A stretch of 64,000 bases of DNA from Actinomycetospora chibensis. GTDB taxonomy: Bacteria > Actinomycetota > Actinomycetes > Mycobacteriales > Pseudonocardiaceae. The position numbers and the translations under genes are program-made. Below are positions 19,950 to 28,812 of the stretch, piece after piece (within the stretch, counting starts at the first letter, position 1; each line of letters begins with the position of its first letter). Under the pieces are notes generated by a model. It made no database searches. It saw nothing but the letters and a program-made list of their open reading frames with translations, and was not told the DNA's origin. The stretch is from assembly GCF_028737215.1 (NCBI RefSeq), contig NZ_JAQZAM010000001.1, positions 248,001-312,000 of the forward strand. Direction: 5' to 3'.

Positions 19950-20386
19950 CGGTGACCCCGATGGACCCGGCCCGCCTCGAACTCATCGACACCGCCGGGA
20001 GCCGGGCGCTGCTCATGACCGCCGAGCTCGGGCGGCTGGCCTTCACCGACGCCCACGGACCCACGGTCGAGCCGTTCGCCTTCGCCCTCGCGGGCGACGC
20101 CATCGTGATCGGCGCGGGCGCGCACAGCGGGGCTCGCGCGGCCGTCGGTCAGACGGTCGCCTTCGAGGTCGACGAGATCGACCCGGTCCACAGGACCGGG
20201 TGGACCGTGGTGGCGGTCGGGACCCTCCACCGTGCGCCCGCGGCGGTGGTCGACCGTCCCGAGTGCTGGCCCGACGACGAGCCCGACGACGAGGAGCGCA
20301 TCCTCCTCGTGCTCCCGGTCCAGCGCCTGTCCGGGCGGCGGCTACGTCGCGACGCACGACGTCGGAGGCCCGGAGCCGGCCGGTGA
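19946..20386 (+). CDS. Pyridoxamine-phosphate-oxidase-like flavin-binding protein
   Basis: 146 aa with the split-barrel pattern: LGRLAFTDAHGPTVEPFAFALAGDAIVIGAGAHSGARAAVGQTVAFEVDEID followed by GWTVVAVGTLHRA (key features given in pieces: LGRLAF, VAFEVDEID, GWTVVAVG). Such small proteins bind FMN or F420 and are found in DosR regulons (Rv3129-like). The C-terminus is Arg-rich. It overlaps the ATPase stop and converges on a USP gene. Confidence 0.72.
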   Translation: MTVTPMDPARLELIDTAGSRALLMTAELGRLAFTDAHGPTVEPFAFALAGDAIVIGAGAHSGARAAVGQTVAFEVDEIDPVHRTGWTVVAVGTLHRAPAAVVDRPECWPDDEPDDEERILLVLPVQRLSGRRLRRDARRRRPGAGR

Positions 20387-20411
20387 GCGGCCGTCCCGGG
20401 GCACCTGTTCG

Positions 20412-21353
20412 TCAGGGTCCGTCCTCGTGCGGATGCTCCGGGACGACGACCACGGGGCAGGGGGCCCGCACCACGGCCCCGTGGGCGACCGACCCCAGCA
20501 GCCACCGGGCGAACGCGCCGTGGCCGGTGCGCCCGACCACCACGAGCGGCGCCCCGCGCTGCTCGGCGACGTCCACCAGAGCCGCCGTCGGGTCCTCCCC
20601 CCGGACGACGACGTCCACCTGCGGGGCGGAGTGACCCCGCCGGTCGGAGTCCACGACCTCGTTCACGACCTCGTCCACGACCTCGGCCACGAACTGCTCG
20701 ACCCGTGGCTGCAGGGCGTGGCTCACCTCGCTCAGCGTCGCGGCACCCATCGGGCGGAAGCCGACCATCACCGGAGGTGGCGCCGTCCCGGTGACCGCGA
20801 CCAGCCCGACGCCCCGCCGCGTCGCGTCCCGCAGGGCGTAGCGCAGGGCGGCCGCCGAGCCCATCGACCTGTCGATCCCGACGACCACAGGACCGTCCGC
20901 CGCCGTCTCCCGGGGCCGGTCCACCAGCACCGGACAGGCCGCGAGCGAGAGAACACGCAGTGCGGTCGAGCCGAGGACCGCGCCGCCCACCATCCCGCGA
21001 CCGCGGTGGCCGACGACCAGCAGCGCGGCGGTACGGGCGGCCTCGGCGAGGAGCGGGGCAGGGGATCCGGCCCGGACCGAGAGCTCGAGCGCGACCTCGC
21101 GCAGTGGCGCGGGCAGGGGCATCGTCGCCTCGTCGACGAACCGTCGCGCCTCCTCGAGCACGGCGGTCGCCAGCCGGTCCGGCTCGTCGGCACCGGCGTG
21201 CCCCGTCGCGCCCCACGATCCCGGCGCGGGGTAGGCGAGGACGGCCGTCACGGTCTCCCCGCGTCGGGCGGCCTCCTCGAGGGCCGTCATGAGCGCGGCG
21301 GCCGACCGGGGCGAACCGTCGATCCCGACGACGACGCCGGCAGCTCCGGTCAT
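20412..21353 (-). CDS. Tandem universal stress protein
   Basis: 313 aa, two USP domains (about 5-150 and 155-310), each ending in a canonical ATP motif G-2x-G-9x-GS: GHRGRGMVGGAVLGS and GRTGHGAFARWLLGS. This is the Rv2005c/Rv2623 arrangement, whose founding member binds ATP and slows growth. The second domain carries an acidic helix (VVDEVVNEVVDS). ATG 21353 overlaps the stop of the CBS gene. It is the last gene of the minus-strand set USP-CBS-USP starting at 22289. Confidence 0.87.
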   Translation of the reverse strand: MTGAAGVVVGIDGSPRSAAALMTALEEAARRGETVTAVLAYPAPGSWGATGHAGADEPDRLATAVLEEARRFVDEATMPLPAPLREVALELSVRAGSPAPLLAEAARTAALLVVGHRGRGMVGGAVLGSTALRVLSLAACPVLVDRPRETAADGPVVVGIDRSMGSAAALRYALRDATRRGVGLVAVTGTAPPPVMVGFRPMGAATLSEVSHALQPRVEQFVAEVVDEVVNEVVDSDRRGHSAPQVDVVVRGEDPTAALVDVAEQRGAPLVVVGRTGHGAFARWLLGSVAHGAVVRAPCPVVVVPEHPHEDGP

Positions 21354-21796
21354 GCCGGGAGTTCTCCACCGAGGACCGTGCTCAGCACCGCGGTGGTGGT
21401 CACCAGCCGCAGGGGCCCGCCTCGGGGGGAACGCACGGGCAGCGCGGGCAGGGCCGTGGCGAGCAGACGGTGGCCGGCGTGCCGCACCGTGTCGTTCTCG
21501 TCGAGGACCTCGACACCGCAGGGGCGGTCGAGCAGCTCGTGGACCGTCCGCCGGTGCTGGACGAGAGGGCCCCCGGCGGGCCAGCTCTCGGCGAGACCGC
21601 CGGCGGTCACGACCGCGATGGGCAGGCCGTCGCGGACGACGACGCCGCACCGGACGGGATCCTCGTGCAGCCGGGTCCAGGCCTCGGGAAGCGGCGTGGT
21701 CTCCGCGAGAACGGTCGCGGGACGGGCGACCGTGTGCACCGGAGCGTCGAGGTCGACCGGGGGCCCGGTGGCGGACAGGGACGGTGCGGTGGACAC
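21350..21796 (-). CDS. Divergent CBS-pair protein
   Basis: 148 aa. Two weak CBS repeats are visible (about 20-75 with RCGVVVRDGLPIAVVTAGGL, about 85-145 with LPALPVRSPRGGPLRLVTTTAVL). The GxxxxxDxxxA ligand pattern is poorly kept, so nucleotide binding is uncertain. GTG 21796 has TGAGGA upstream, only 10 bp after the preceding USP gene; its stop overlaps the following USP. Confidence 0.68.
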   Translation of the reverse strand: MSTAPSLSATGPPVDLDAPVHTVARPATVLAETTPLPEAWTRLHEDPVRCGVVVRDGLPIAVVTAGGLAESWPAGGPLVQHRRTVHELLDRPCGVEVLDENDTVRHAGHRLLATALPALPVRSPRGGPLRLVTTTAVLSTVLGGELPA

Positions 21797-21806
21797 GGCC
21801 GGGTCC

Positions 21807-22289
21807 TCAGGCTGCGACGGGCTCGGGGACGACGGTCACGGGGCAGGACGCGTGGAGCACGCAACCCAGGCCGACCGAGCCGAGCACGACGCTTCCGAAG
21901 GCTCCGCGGCCGCGGTGCCCGACGACGAGCTCGTCGGCGTCCCCGGCGAGCTCGACCAGCACCTCGGCCGGTCGGCCGGCTCGCGCCTCGACCTCGATGT
22001 CGGGCAGCGTCAGCTCGTCCTGCATGTCCGCGCGGACCTCGTCGACCATCGTGCGTGCGGCGTTCAGCTCGTCCTCGCGCAGCGCGTCCGGGTCGGGCAG
22101 GGCCATGCCGGACGCCGGCCCGTAGCCCCAGGCCGCCCACATCTCGGGCGGCTCGTAGACCGCCACCGCCCGGACCCGGTCGCCACGTCGGGCCGCGGTC
22201 CGTATCGCCTCCTCCAGGGCGCGACGCGACCCGCTCGAGCCGTCGATCCCGCAGACGATCACGCCGCCCCGGGCGTTGTTGTCGGTCAT
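21807..22289 (-). CDS. Single-domain universal stress protein
   Basis: 160 aa, one USP domain with start VIVCGIDGSSGSRRAL and canonical nucleotide motif GHRGRGAFGSVVLGS near residue 125. A WAAWGYGP insertion follows the first strand-helix. ATG 22289 follows GAGAGGGAG. It is the first gene of USP-CBS-USP, with a perfect-core DosR-type box 104 bp upstream. Confidence 0.88.
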   Translation of the reverse strand: MTDNNARGGVIVCGIDGSSGSRRALEEAIRTAARRGDRVRAVAVYEPPEMWAAWGYGPASGMALPDPDALREDELNAARTMVDEVRADMQDELTLPDIEVEARAGRPAEVLVELAGDADELVVGHRGRGAFGSVVLGSVGLGCVLHASCPVTVVPEPVAA

Positions 22290-22392
22290 GGTGCTCCCTC
22301 TCTCGGTGCGGCCTCGTGCCGAGCTCCCACCATGGCTCACAGGGCTCGTCGCCGGTCAGTGCCGGAAGGTCCCCGCCTCGTCCCGGGCGCCG

Positions 22393-22406
22393 GGGCCGAA
22401 GGTCCC
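22393..22406. promoter_or_regulatory. Candidate DosR-type box, GGGCCGAAGGTCCC
   Basis: GGGCC-GAAG-GTCCC, reverse complement GGGAC-CTTC-GGCCC, 104 bp before the USP start at 22289 in the 130-bp gap after the preceding operon. Confidence 0.65.
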
Positions 22407-22419
22407 GAGCGGGACGGGG

Positions 22420-23289
22420 TCAGGCTCGGGGCCACCAGGAGCGCCGGGGTGGCCCGGGCGGGGGGACGACGAGGACGGGGCACCGGGCGCTCCGCACCGT
22501 CCGGGCGACCGGTGAGGGCGCCACCGCGCCGAGGACCCGGCCCCGCGCGGAGCGTCCGACCACCAGGAGCCGGGCGTCGCACGTCGATCCGATGAGCTCG
22601 ACCGTCGGGTCGCCGTCGCCGACCCGTACCTCGAGCGGCACCGAGGGGTGGGTGACGCGCCAGGCGGACAGCCGGTCCGCGCAGTCCCGGCGTTCCTCGT
22701 CCACGCGGCCGTCCTCGTCCTCGGTGCCGACGCGGGTCCACCGGTCGGGGTCACGGATGCGCAGGACGTGGACCGGGACGCCCCGCCGCTCGGCCGCGTC
22801 GAAGGCCGCCTCGATCGTCTCGTCGGTCGTGCGGTGCGCGAGCGCCAGCACGACGGCTCCCTGCGGGTGCGGAGGATCGGTGGGGACGACCGTCACCGGT
22901 TCGTACGCGGTGTCCACGAGGACGTCGACCTCGGGCAGCGACTGGGGCACGACGAGCATCCGTGCCCCCGCCGACGCGCGCCCCAAGCGCTCGGCCAGCG
23001 ACGGCGGCGCCCCGAACAGCGCCCACACGTGCTCGAGCAGGCCGCCGACCAGAGCGATCGGACCGGCGCGGGTCCCGGTGGCCCGGGCGGGCGGAGCCTC
23101 GGGGTCGAGGTCCGGGTCGACCAGGACCTCGATCCGCGCGCCGGTCCGCCGCGCGTGCCGGCGCGCCCAGGCGACGACGGCGTGCCGCCCCGTTCCGGGC
23201 GGGGCGAAGGCCCGGACGACCCCGGGGTCGGGCATCGGGCTCCCACCCTCGGTCGGGACGGCTGACTCGACCATTCGGACGGTGGTCAC
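22420..23289 (-). CDS. Divergent tandem USP-like protein
   Basis: 289 aa. Two Rossmann-like USP halves are recognisable by strand pattern (GAVVLALAHRTTDETIEAAFDAAERR; ARLLVVGRSARGRVLGAV) but the ATP motif is broken in the second (GRSARGRV...APS) and missing in the first. It probably does not bind ATP in the usual way. The GTG at 23289 overlaps the CBS stop (GTGA); an ATG at 23235 (MPDPGVV) with GGGTGGGA upstream is an alternative start 18 codons in. Confidence 0.65.
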   Translation of the reverse strand: MTTVRMVESAVPTEGGSPMPDPGVVRAFAPPGTGRHAVVAWARRHARRTGARIEVLVDPDLDPEAPPARATGTRAGPIALVGGLLEHVWALFGAPPSLAERLGRASAGARMLVVPQSLPEVDVLVDTAYEPVTVVPTDPPHPQGAVVLALAHRTTDETIEAAFDAAERRGVPVHVLRIRDPDRWTRVGTEDEDGRVDEERRDCADRLSAWRVTHPSVPLEVRVGDGDPTVELIGSTCDARLLVVGRSARGRVLGAVAPSPVARTVRSARCPVLVVPPPGPPRRSWWPRA

Positions 23290-23708
23290 GTGCGGTCGGC
23301 GAGCAGGGGCTCGACGACGTCACGGATCGACACCATGCCGGAGAGCCGGCCACCCTCCGCCGCGTCCTCGCGCACGAGGACGTGCCGGACGCCGGACTCG
23401 ATCATCAACCGGGCGACGTCCGCGACGGTGGTGGTGCCGGAGGTCGTCACGAGGTCGACGGTCATCATGTCGGCGGCCTGCGTGTCGGCCGACCAGCCGC
23501 CGGCGATCACGGCGACGAGATCGCGCTCGGAGACGAGGCCGACGGGGTCGCTCCCGTGCGCCACGACCACGACCCCGATCTCGTCGAGGGCCAGCTCCTC
23601 GGCGACCTCCCGCAGGGTCGCCTCGGCCCCGACGGTGGCCAGGTTCCAGGTCGCGAGATCGCGGACGGGGGTCGTCGCACTGTGCGGTGCCGCGTGGGTG
23701 GTGCTCAT
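23286..23708 (-). CDS. CBS-pair protein (Hrp1-like)
   Basis: 140 aa, one CBS pair: VGAEATLREVAEELALDEIGVVVV with GLVSERDLV, then TTTVADVARLMIESGVRHVLV with SGMVSIRDVV. It resembles Rv2626c-type hypoxic response proteins and likely dimerises. ATG 23708 follows GGAGGA closely. It leads the two-gene operon CBS-USP and shares its upstream box with the 96-aa paralogue on the other strand. Confidence 0.82.
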   Translation of the reverse strand: MSTTHAAPHSATTPVRDLATWNLATVGAEATLREVAEELALDEIGVVVVAHGSDPVGLVSERDLVAVIAGGWSADTQAADMMTVDLVTTSGTTTVADVARLMIESGVRHVLVREDAAEGGRLSGMVSIRDVVEPLLADRT

Positions 23709-23800
23709 CTGTCCTCCGAGTGGCTCGACCCGGACGACGCTGCCGCCTCGGCAGGCCGGGCGGCAGGGGCGACCGGCCCGGGCGCCCGGCCGCTCATCCC

Positions 23801-23814
23801 GTGACCTTCGGTCC
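23801..23814. promoter_or_regulatory. Candidate DosR-type box, GTGACCTTCGGTCC
   Basis: GTGAC-CTTC-GGTCC, two departures from the core. Situated 93 bp before the CBS gene (minus) and 53 bp before the small gene (plus). Confidence 0.45.
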
Positions 23815-23866
23815 TGCCCCTGTCCCGGGCGACGTGGGCCACTGGTGAGGAGGTGAGGAGGCTGTG

Positions 23867-24157
23867 ATGGCCGAGGACCGCGTCCGTCACCCGCGCGAGG
23901 CGCTCGACCTGACCGTGCGGGCCGTCGCCCTGCGGCGAGGTCGAGCCGAGGCCGTGGCCGTCCTGGCCGCCATCGATCAGGCCGAGGCCTCGCTGCACGT
24001 CGAACCGGACACGGCCGTCACCCGCTCGTTGACGTGGGTGTGCCGGGCGATCTCGCCGACGAACGCCGACGCCGACGCCGACGAGGTCGTCGTCAACGCC
24101 GCGCTGCGGGTCGCGGTCCGCAGCCTCGCCCGCTCCCCGTCCGACGGCGGGGTCTGA
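23867..24157 (+). CDS. Small conserved protein, family 1, second copy
   Basis: 96 aa, paralogue of the protein at 15810-16100. Shared features: LTVRAVALRRG, LAAIDQAEASLHVEP, VNAALRVAVRSLARS. An acidic repeat DADADADE sits near residue 70. ATG 23867 is preferred to the overlapping GTG at 23864; GTGAGGAGG lies upstream. It stands alone, convergent with the alpha/beta hydrolase, and again sits next to a DosR-type box. Function unknown. Confidence 0.68.
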   Translation: MAEDRVRHPREALDLTVRAVALRRGRAEAVAVLAAIDQAEASLHVEPDTAVTRSLTWVCRAISPTNADADADEVVVNAALRVAVRSLARSPSDGGV

Positions 24158-24163
24158 CCACCC

Positions 24164-24218
24164 TTCACGACGGGGGTCTCACGACGGGGCCCTCACGACA
24201 GGGCGCCCTCACGATGGG
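24164..24218. repeat. Degenerate tandem repeat of TCACGACGGGG
   Basis: Four imperfect copies of about 14 bp (TTCACGACGGGGG, TCACGACGGGGCC, TCACGACAGGGCG, TCACGATGGGA) fill the gap between two convergent genes and run into the hydrolase stop. Confidence 0.5.
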
Positions 24219-25090
24219 ACGGTGTCGTCGGCGGTGGGTGGCTCCCCGTCCGGGATCGGGCCGTCGATCAGGGGGCCCCGGGCCAGGACGTTGGTGAGGA
24301 TCTCGGTGAAGGCCGACGGATCGGTCATCAGCCAGCTGTGGCTGCCCTCGACGGTGCGGACGTCGACGTCCCCGAGCGCGAGACGGAGCGCGGCGAGGGA
24401 CGCCTGGGGGATGACGCGGTCCTGTCGGCCCCAGAGCACGACCACCGGGAGCCCGCGCCGTCGCAGCTCCTCGAGCTCGGCCCGCAGGTCGGCCGTGCGG
24501 GCGATCTCGGCCACCTTCCACACCGCCAGCGGGTTGCGCAGGGCGTTGGTCGCCGCATCGGAGACGATCACGGGCAGGACGCGGCCGGGCGCGCGACCCG
24601 GGTCGAGGTCGGCCCGCAGGTGCAGCCCCCAGTCCCACCACGGTCGTTCCGCCATGAGGCGGGGACCGTCGGGCCCCGCGGCCCACACCGCACCACCGAT
24701 GCTGTTGACCAGGACGAGACGGGCGACGGCCTGCGGGGCGTCGTGGGCGAGCCGCACCGCGACCCCGCCCCCGAAGGAGTGCCCGACGACGGTCACCGGC
24801 ATCGATTCGTCACGCATCTCCAGGAAGCGCGCGACCCACCGCGCATACCCTTCGAGCGTGGTCTCGGCGGCGGGCAGCTCGTCCGAGCCGCCGAACCCCG
24901 GCAGTGCCGGCGCGACCACCCGCGCCCCGCGCTCGGCGACCTGCTCGAGGGCCTGGCGGTAGGACGCCGGGCTCAGGGCCCAGCCGTGCAGGAACAGGAC
25001 CATCGGCCCCTCCCCCGCACTCCACCAGACCACGCGACGCCCGTCGATCCGGTCCTGGTGACGGCGACCGACCGGGCCTCGCGGGCTCAC
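24209..25090 (-). CDS. Alpha/beta hydrolase
   Basis: 293 aa. Oxyanion region VLFLHGWAL, nucleophile elbow GHSFGGG (Ser near residue 117), an acidic residue in WGRQDRVIP, and the catalytic His in EGSHSWLMTDP near the C-terminus: a full Ser-Asp-His triad. Substrate unknown; a lipid or ester role would suit the lipid-storage genes nearby (inference). GTG 25090 overlaps the stop of the USP upstream (GTGA), giving a USP-hydrolase operon. Confidence 0.83.
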   Translation of the reverse strand: MSPRGPVGRRHQDRIDGRRVVWWSAGEGPMVLFLHGWALSPASYRQALEQVAERGARVVAPALPGFGGSDELPAAETTLEGYARWVARFLEMRDESMPVTVVGHSFGGGVAVRLAHDAPQAVARLVLVNSIGGAVWAAGPDGPRLMAERPWWDWGLHLRADLDPGRAPGRVLPVIVSDAATNALRNPLAVWKVAEIARTADLRAELEELRRRGLPVVVLWGRQDRVIPQASLAALRLALGDVDVRTVEGSHSWLMTDPSAFTEILTNVLARGPLIDGPIPDGEPPTADDTVPS

Positions 25091-25644
25091 GGCACATCTC
25101 GCGCGCCACCCGAGAGGGCCGCGGTCCGGTCGCCCCGCACGCCGGGCCGGGTGTGAGGCCGGCCCGGCGGAGGAACGACGGTGAGCGGGCAGGAGGCGTG
25201 ACGCAGGCACCACCAGGCCACCGAGCCCAGCACCGTGGTCGCCAGGCCGCCCCGGCCACGGTGACCGACGACCAGCAGCTGCGCCCCGGCGGCCGCGTCG
25301 GTCAGCGCCGGCCCGGGATCGCCCGCGACCGCGCGCACCGCGACCGGCGGCGCGGCGGCGCCGGGGTGCTCGACGCGGTCTCCGGCGAGGACCTCGTCCA
25401 CCTCGGACCGGGCGGCCGCCTCGGCCGCCGCAGCGACCGCTTCGCGCTCGGTGACGATCGGAAGGCGGTTCACGACCGCGAGCCGCTCGGGGGAGATGAA
25501 CGCCGCGACGACCTCGAGCTGCGCGCCCCGTCGACGTGCCTCGTCCAGTCCGTGTCTCAGGGCAGCCCGGGACCCCGCCGAGCCGTCGATCCCGACGACC
25601 ACCCGAGGTTGCCCCGCCCCACCCGTGCCCGCTCCACCGCTCAT
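25087..25644 (-). CDS. Single-domain universal stress protein
   Basis: 185 aa. VVVGIDGSAGSRAAL opens the domain and GHRGRGGLATTVLGS is a canonical ATP motif. An Ala/Glu-rich helix (about 68-85) and a C-terminal basic extension of about 25 residues (RPHTRPGVRGDRT) are additions. ATG 25644 has GAGGAGG six bases upstream. It is first in the operon with the hydrolase, and a DosR-type box lies 60 bp upstream. Confidence 0.86.
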   Translation of the reverse strand: MSGGAGTGGAGQPRVVVGIDGSAGSRAALRHGLDEARRRGAQLEVVAAFISPERLAVVNRLPIVTEREAVAAAAEAAARSEVDEVLAGDRVEHPGAAAPPVAVRAVAGDPGPALTDAAAGAQLLVVGHRGRGGLATTVLGSVAWWCLRHASCPLTVVPPPGRPHTRPGVRGDRTAALSGGARDVP

Positions 25645-25703
25645 CACGCGCCTCCTCGCTCCGTGTGACGGCCACGGTGCGGCAGGACGGCGCCGGCCGG
25701 CAG

Positions 25704-25717
25704 GGCCCCACGGTCCC
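25704..25717. promoter_or_regulatory. Candidate DosR-type box, GGCCCCACGGTCCC
   Basis: Reverse complement GGGAC-CGTG-GGGCC. Located 60 bp upstream of the USP start at 25644, between it and the end of the alcohol dehydrogenase gene. Confidence 0.5.
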
Positions 25718-25775
25718 GATCTCGACGGTCCGAGGGCCCTCGTGCCGGTCGTGTCGCCGCCCGGCGGCGCCGGCC

Positions 25776-26774
25776 TCAGGGCACCAGGACCGCGGCGCCG
25801 GTGATCCGGTCGCCGGCAAGGTCGGCCAGGGCGTCACCGGCGCGCTCGAGGGGGTAGGGAACCGTCGTGACCTCGAGGTGGTGCTCCCCGGCGAGGCCCA
25901 GGAACTCCCGCGCGTCGGACCGAGTGTTCGAGGTGACGCTACGCAGCGTGCGCTCCTGGAACAGGTGGCGCTGGTAGTCGAGCGGCGGGACCTCGCTGAG
26001 GTGGATACCGGCGACGGCCAGCGTCCCGCCGCGGTCGAGGGCCTCGAGCGCCGGCGGCACCAGCTCCCCGGCCGGCGCGAAGAGGATCGCGGCGTCGAGG
26101 GGCTCCGGGGGCGGGTCGGCCGCGCCCTGCGCCGACGCGACACCGAGGCGCAGGGCCAGCTCCCGGGCGGCCGGGCTGCGCGTCATGACGTGCACCGTGG
26201 CCCCCTCGGCGAGCGCGACCTGCGTGGCCAGGTGGGCACTGCCCCCGAAGCCGTAGACCCCGAGGCGCCCACCGGCCGGGAGCTCGGCGCGCCGCAGCGC
26301 GTGGTGGCCGATGATGCCGGCGCACAGCAGCGGCGCGAGCTCGGCGTCGGTGTAGCCCTCGGGCAGCCGGTGCGCGAAGTCCGCCGGCACGGTCGTGAGG
26401 TCGGCGTAGCCTCCGTCGGCGTCCCACCCGGTGTAGAGCGACCGCGGGCAGAGGTTCTCGGCACCGCGACGGCAGAAGCGGCACTCCCCGCAGGTGCGGC
26501 GCAGCCAGGCCACGCCCACGCGCTCGCCCTCGGCGAACCCACTGACCCGCGCCCCGACCCCCACCACCCGTCCGACCACCTCGTGCCCGGGGACGACGCC
26601 TCGTCGGTGGACCGGGAGGTCGCCCTCCGCCACGTGCAGGTCGGTCCGGCAGACCCCGCAGGCGAGCACCCGGACGAGGAGCTCGTCGGGCGCGGGCTCG
26701 GGAGCCGCCACCTCGACCCGCTCGAGCGGGCCTTCGGCGGCCGGTCTCGGGCGCTGTACCCGGAAAGCTCTCAC
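25776..26774 (-). CDS. Zinc-dependent alcohol dehydrogenase (AdhA type)
   Basis: 332 aa, medium-chain dehydrogenase. Catalytic zinc ligands Cys42 (CGVCRTDLH) and the GHE motif at 63-65; structural zinc loop [15 protein letters not shown] (four cysteines, about 94-108); cofactor-binding [13 protein letters not shown]. It interconverts alcohols and aldehydes with NAD(P). GTG 26774 follows GAGGAGG. Regulation by the dormancy system would make it an electron sink (inference). A box lies 70 bp upstream. Confidence 0.88.
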   Translation of the reverse strand: MRAFRVQRPRPAAEGPLERVEVAAPEPAPDELLVRVLACGVCRTDLHVAEGDLPVHRRGVVPGHEVVGRVVGVGARVSGFAEGERVGVAWLRRTCGECRFCRRGAENLCPRSLYTGWDADGGYADLTTVPADFAHRLPEGYTDAELAPLLCAGIIGHHALRRAELPAGGRLGVYGFGGSAHLATQVALAEGATVHVMTRSPAARELALRLGVASAQGAADPPPEPLDAAILFAPAGELVPPALEALDRGGTLAVAGIHLSEVPPLDYQRHLFQERTLRSVTSNTRSDAREFLGLAGEHHLEVTTVPYPLERAGDALADLAGDRITGAAVLVP

Positions 26775-26843
26775 GCGGTCCTCCTCGGCGCGGAACGATC
26801 GGCGCCTCGGCGTCACGATGCCCGCCCGCGGGCACGGCGTGCA

Positions 26844-26857
26844 GGGCCCGGCGTCCC
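26844..26857. promoter_or_regulatory. Candidate DosR-type box, GGGCCCGGCGTCCC
   Basis: Reverse complement GGGAC-GCCG-GGCCC. It lies 70 bp before the alcohol dehydrogenase start and 132 bp before the divergent SHOCT protein. Confidence 0.6.
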
Positions 26858-26988
26858 CCTCGGGAGCGCCGGTGGTCGCTCCGGAAGGGGCCCAGCGACG
26901 CTGCCGGTCACCGGCCCGCAGCGCCGGCGTGGGCCAGGGACCGACCCGCCGGGACGACCGGCAGGCGCCCGAGCGCAGGAGGCGCGCC

Positions 26989-27228
26989 ATGATGTGGGAC
27001 GGCGGCTGGACGCTGGGATGGATGGTCCCGCTGATGGGCGTGAGCGCCGTCCTGTGGTGGGTGCTGGTGATCGCGGTCGTGCTCGCCGTCCTGCGGTGGT
27101 GGCGCACGACCCCGGGCGCCGGCGCCACTCTACGGCAGGACGCCCGCCAGGTCCTGGACGTCCGCTTCGCCCGCGGGGAGATCGACGCCGACGAGTACGC
27201 CGCCCGTCGACGGGCCATGGCCGAGTGA
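26989..27228 (+). CDS. Small membrane protein with C-terminal SHOCT motif
   Basis: 79 aa. A Trp-rich N-terminus and one or two closely spaced hydrophobic segments (about 8-37, [22 protein letters not shown] in pieces) are followed by a SHOCT module ([22 protein letters not shown]). SHOCT motifs occur at the ends of oligomerising or membrane proteins. ATG 26989 has AGGAGG six bases upstream. Confidence 0.78.
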   Translation: MMWDGGWTLGWMVPLMGVSAVLWWVLVIAVVLAVLRWWRTTPGAGATLRQDARQVLDVRFARGEIDADEYAARRRAMAE

Positions 27229-27246
27229 GACCGGCTGGATGAGACC

Positions 27247-27281
27247 GGGGCGGGCCGCCCCGAGGGGACGGCCCGAGCCCC
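27247..27281. terminator. Bidirectional terminator hairpin
   Basis: GGGCCGCCCC (27252-27261), loop GAG, GGGACGGCCC (27265-27274): a ten-pair stem with one mismatch, extended by GGGGC/GCCCC. It lies between the convergent SHOCT and Rv2004c-type genes. Confidence 0.65.
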
Positions 27282-27285
27282 GTGC

Positions 27286-28812
27286 TCACACCTCGACCAC
27301 GGTCCAGGACCCGTGTCGCCGCGGGGCGCGCACGGCCGTCACCGCGTTCGCCACGGAGTCCTCCGCAGGTCCCGACGTGTCGATCGTGGTCGCCTCCGGC
27401 CAGGGGTCCGCGTCGGCCGACATCACCGCGGCCACGAGCGGGGTGGCGTCGGAGGGCGACCCGCGGCGTGCGCGGATGCGCGCGTCCGCCAGGTCCCGGG
27501 GGGCCTCGCAGCGCAGGCCGACCAGGTCCGACGAGGTCCGTGCGGCGAGCGCCGCGGCCTGGTCCCGGCGCCGGGCGTCGGTCCACGAGGCGTCGAGCAC
27601 CACCGTCTCGCCCCGGCCGAGCAGGTCCTCGGCGCGGTGGAGCAGCGCCGCGTAGGTGGCGTCGGTGTGCTCGGGCCGGTAGAGACCGCCGCGGTACCCC
27701 GCGGCCGCGGGGTCGGTGGGGTTGAGCCCGGCCAGCTCCTTGCGCACCCGGTCGCTGGAGACGAGCACGGCCCCCATCCGGTCGGCGACACCGCCGGCGA
27801 CGGTCGTCTTCCCCGTCCCGGGGAGGCCGCCGACGAGCACGAGGCGGACCCGGGCCTCCTGCAGGTGGCGGTCGGCGAGGTCGAGCAGGGTGCGGGCCTC
27901 GGCGGCATCCGCGCCGCCCTGGTCGACGCGGATGCAGGTCACCGCCGCGCGGACGGCCGCCCGGTAGGCCACGAGGTGGTGGCTCAGTGCCACCGGGGCC
28001 GGATCGGCGGCGAACTCGGCGTAGAGCTCCAGGAACCGGGCGGCGGGTTCCGGCCCGCCGAGACGTTCGAGGTCCATGGCGAGGAACGCCGCGTCGTCGA
28101 GCCCGTCGACGTACCGCAGACGGTCGTCGAACTCGAGGCAGTCGAGCAGCGCCGGCCCCTCGGGCAGGCAGAACACGTCGTCGGCCAGCAGGTCCCCGTG
28201 GCCGTCGACGACGCGGTCCTCGGCACGTCGTGCCGCGAAGAGGGCCGCGCGGCCGTCGAGGAACGCGGTCGCCTCGCGGGCGACCCGGTCGACGACGTCG
28301 GGGGGCAGCAGCGCGCCCGCGTGACGGCGCAGGCCGTCGAGGACCCCCTCCCACCGGGCCCGCGCCGCCTCGCGCGAGCCCTCCCGGGCGATCTCCGGTC
28401 CCCGCGCCGCGACGCTGTGGAACCCCGCGAGCCGTCGGGCGACCGCCCGCAGGTGGTCCTCGACGGGCGCGCCCGCGCGCACGAGGGCTGCGAGGCTGCG
28501 GTCGGCCGGCATGCGGCGCATGGCCACCAGGTACTCCGCGGCCTCGCCGGACGGCCCCAGGACGGTCTCGAGCCCGAGGTAGGCCTCGGGGCTGAGACGC
28601 CGGTTGAGCGCGATCTCCCGCCGGCAGGCCTCCCGGCGGAGCTCGACGGTGGTGAAGTCGCAGAAGCCGAGGTCGACGGGCTTCTTCATCTTGTGCACGC
28701 GGTCGCCGAGGAACCACAGCACCGCGGTATGGGTCTCGCGCACACCGACGGCGAGCCCGTCGGCGTCGGGCGCGCGGCCACCGCGGGCGGCCGCGCCGAG
28801 CGGGTCGGTCAT
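27286..28812 (-). CDS. Rv2004c-like bifunctional kinase-domain protein
   Basis: 508 aa. N-terminal aminoglycoside-phosphotransferase-like half (about 30-320; [11 protein letters not shown] near the start, [14 protein letters not shown] catalytic loop, [15 protein letters not shown]) and C-terminal AAA_33/P-loop kinase (about 335-500; Walker [20 protein letters not shown]). Size and layout match M. tuberculosis Rv2004c (498 aa), a DosR-regulon protein whose substrate is unknown. It overlaps the stop of the USP upstream (ATGA) and is the last gene of a three-gene operon starting at 30616. Confidence 0.84.
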   Translation of the reverse strand: MTDPLGAAARGGRAPDADGLAVGVRETHTAVLWFLGDRVHKMKKPVDLGFCDFTTVELRREACRREIALNRRLSPEAYLGLETVLGPSGEAAEYLVAMRRMPADRSLAALVRAGAPVEDHLRAVARRLAGFHSVAARGPEIAREGSREAARARWEGVLDGLRRHAGALLPPDVVDRVAREATAFLDGRAALFAARRAEDRVVDGHGDLLADDVFCLPEGPALLDCLEFDDRLRYVDGLDDAAFLAMDLERLGGPEPAARFLELYAEFAADPAPVALSHHLVAYRAAVRAAVTCIRVDQGGADAAEARTLLDLADRHLQEARVRLVLVGGLPGTGKTTVAGGVADRMGAVLVSSDRVRKELAGLNPTDPAAAGYRGGLYRPEHTDATYAALLHRAEDLLGRGETVVLDASWTDARRRDQAAALAARTSSDLVGLRCEAPRDLADARIRARRGSPSDATPLVAAVMSADADPWPEATTIDTSGPAEDSVANAVTAVRAPRRHGSWTVVEV

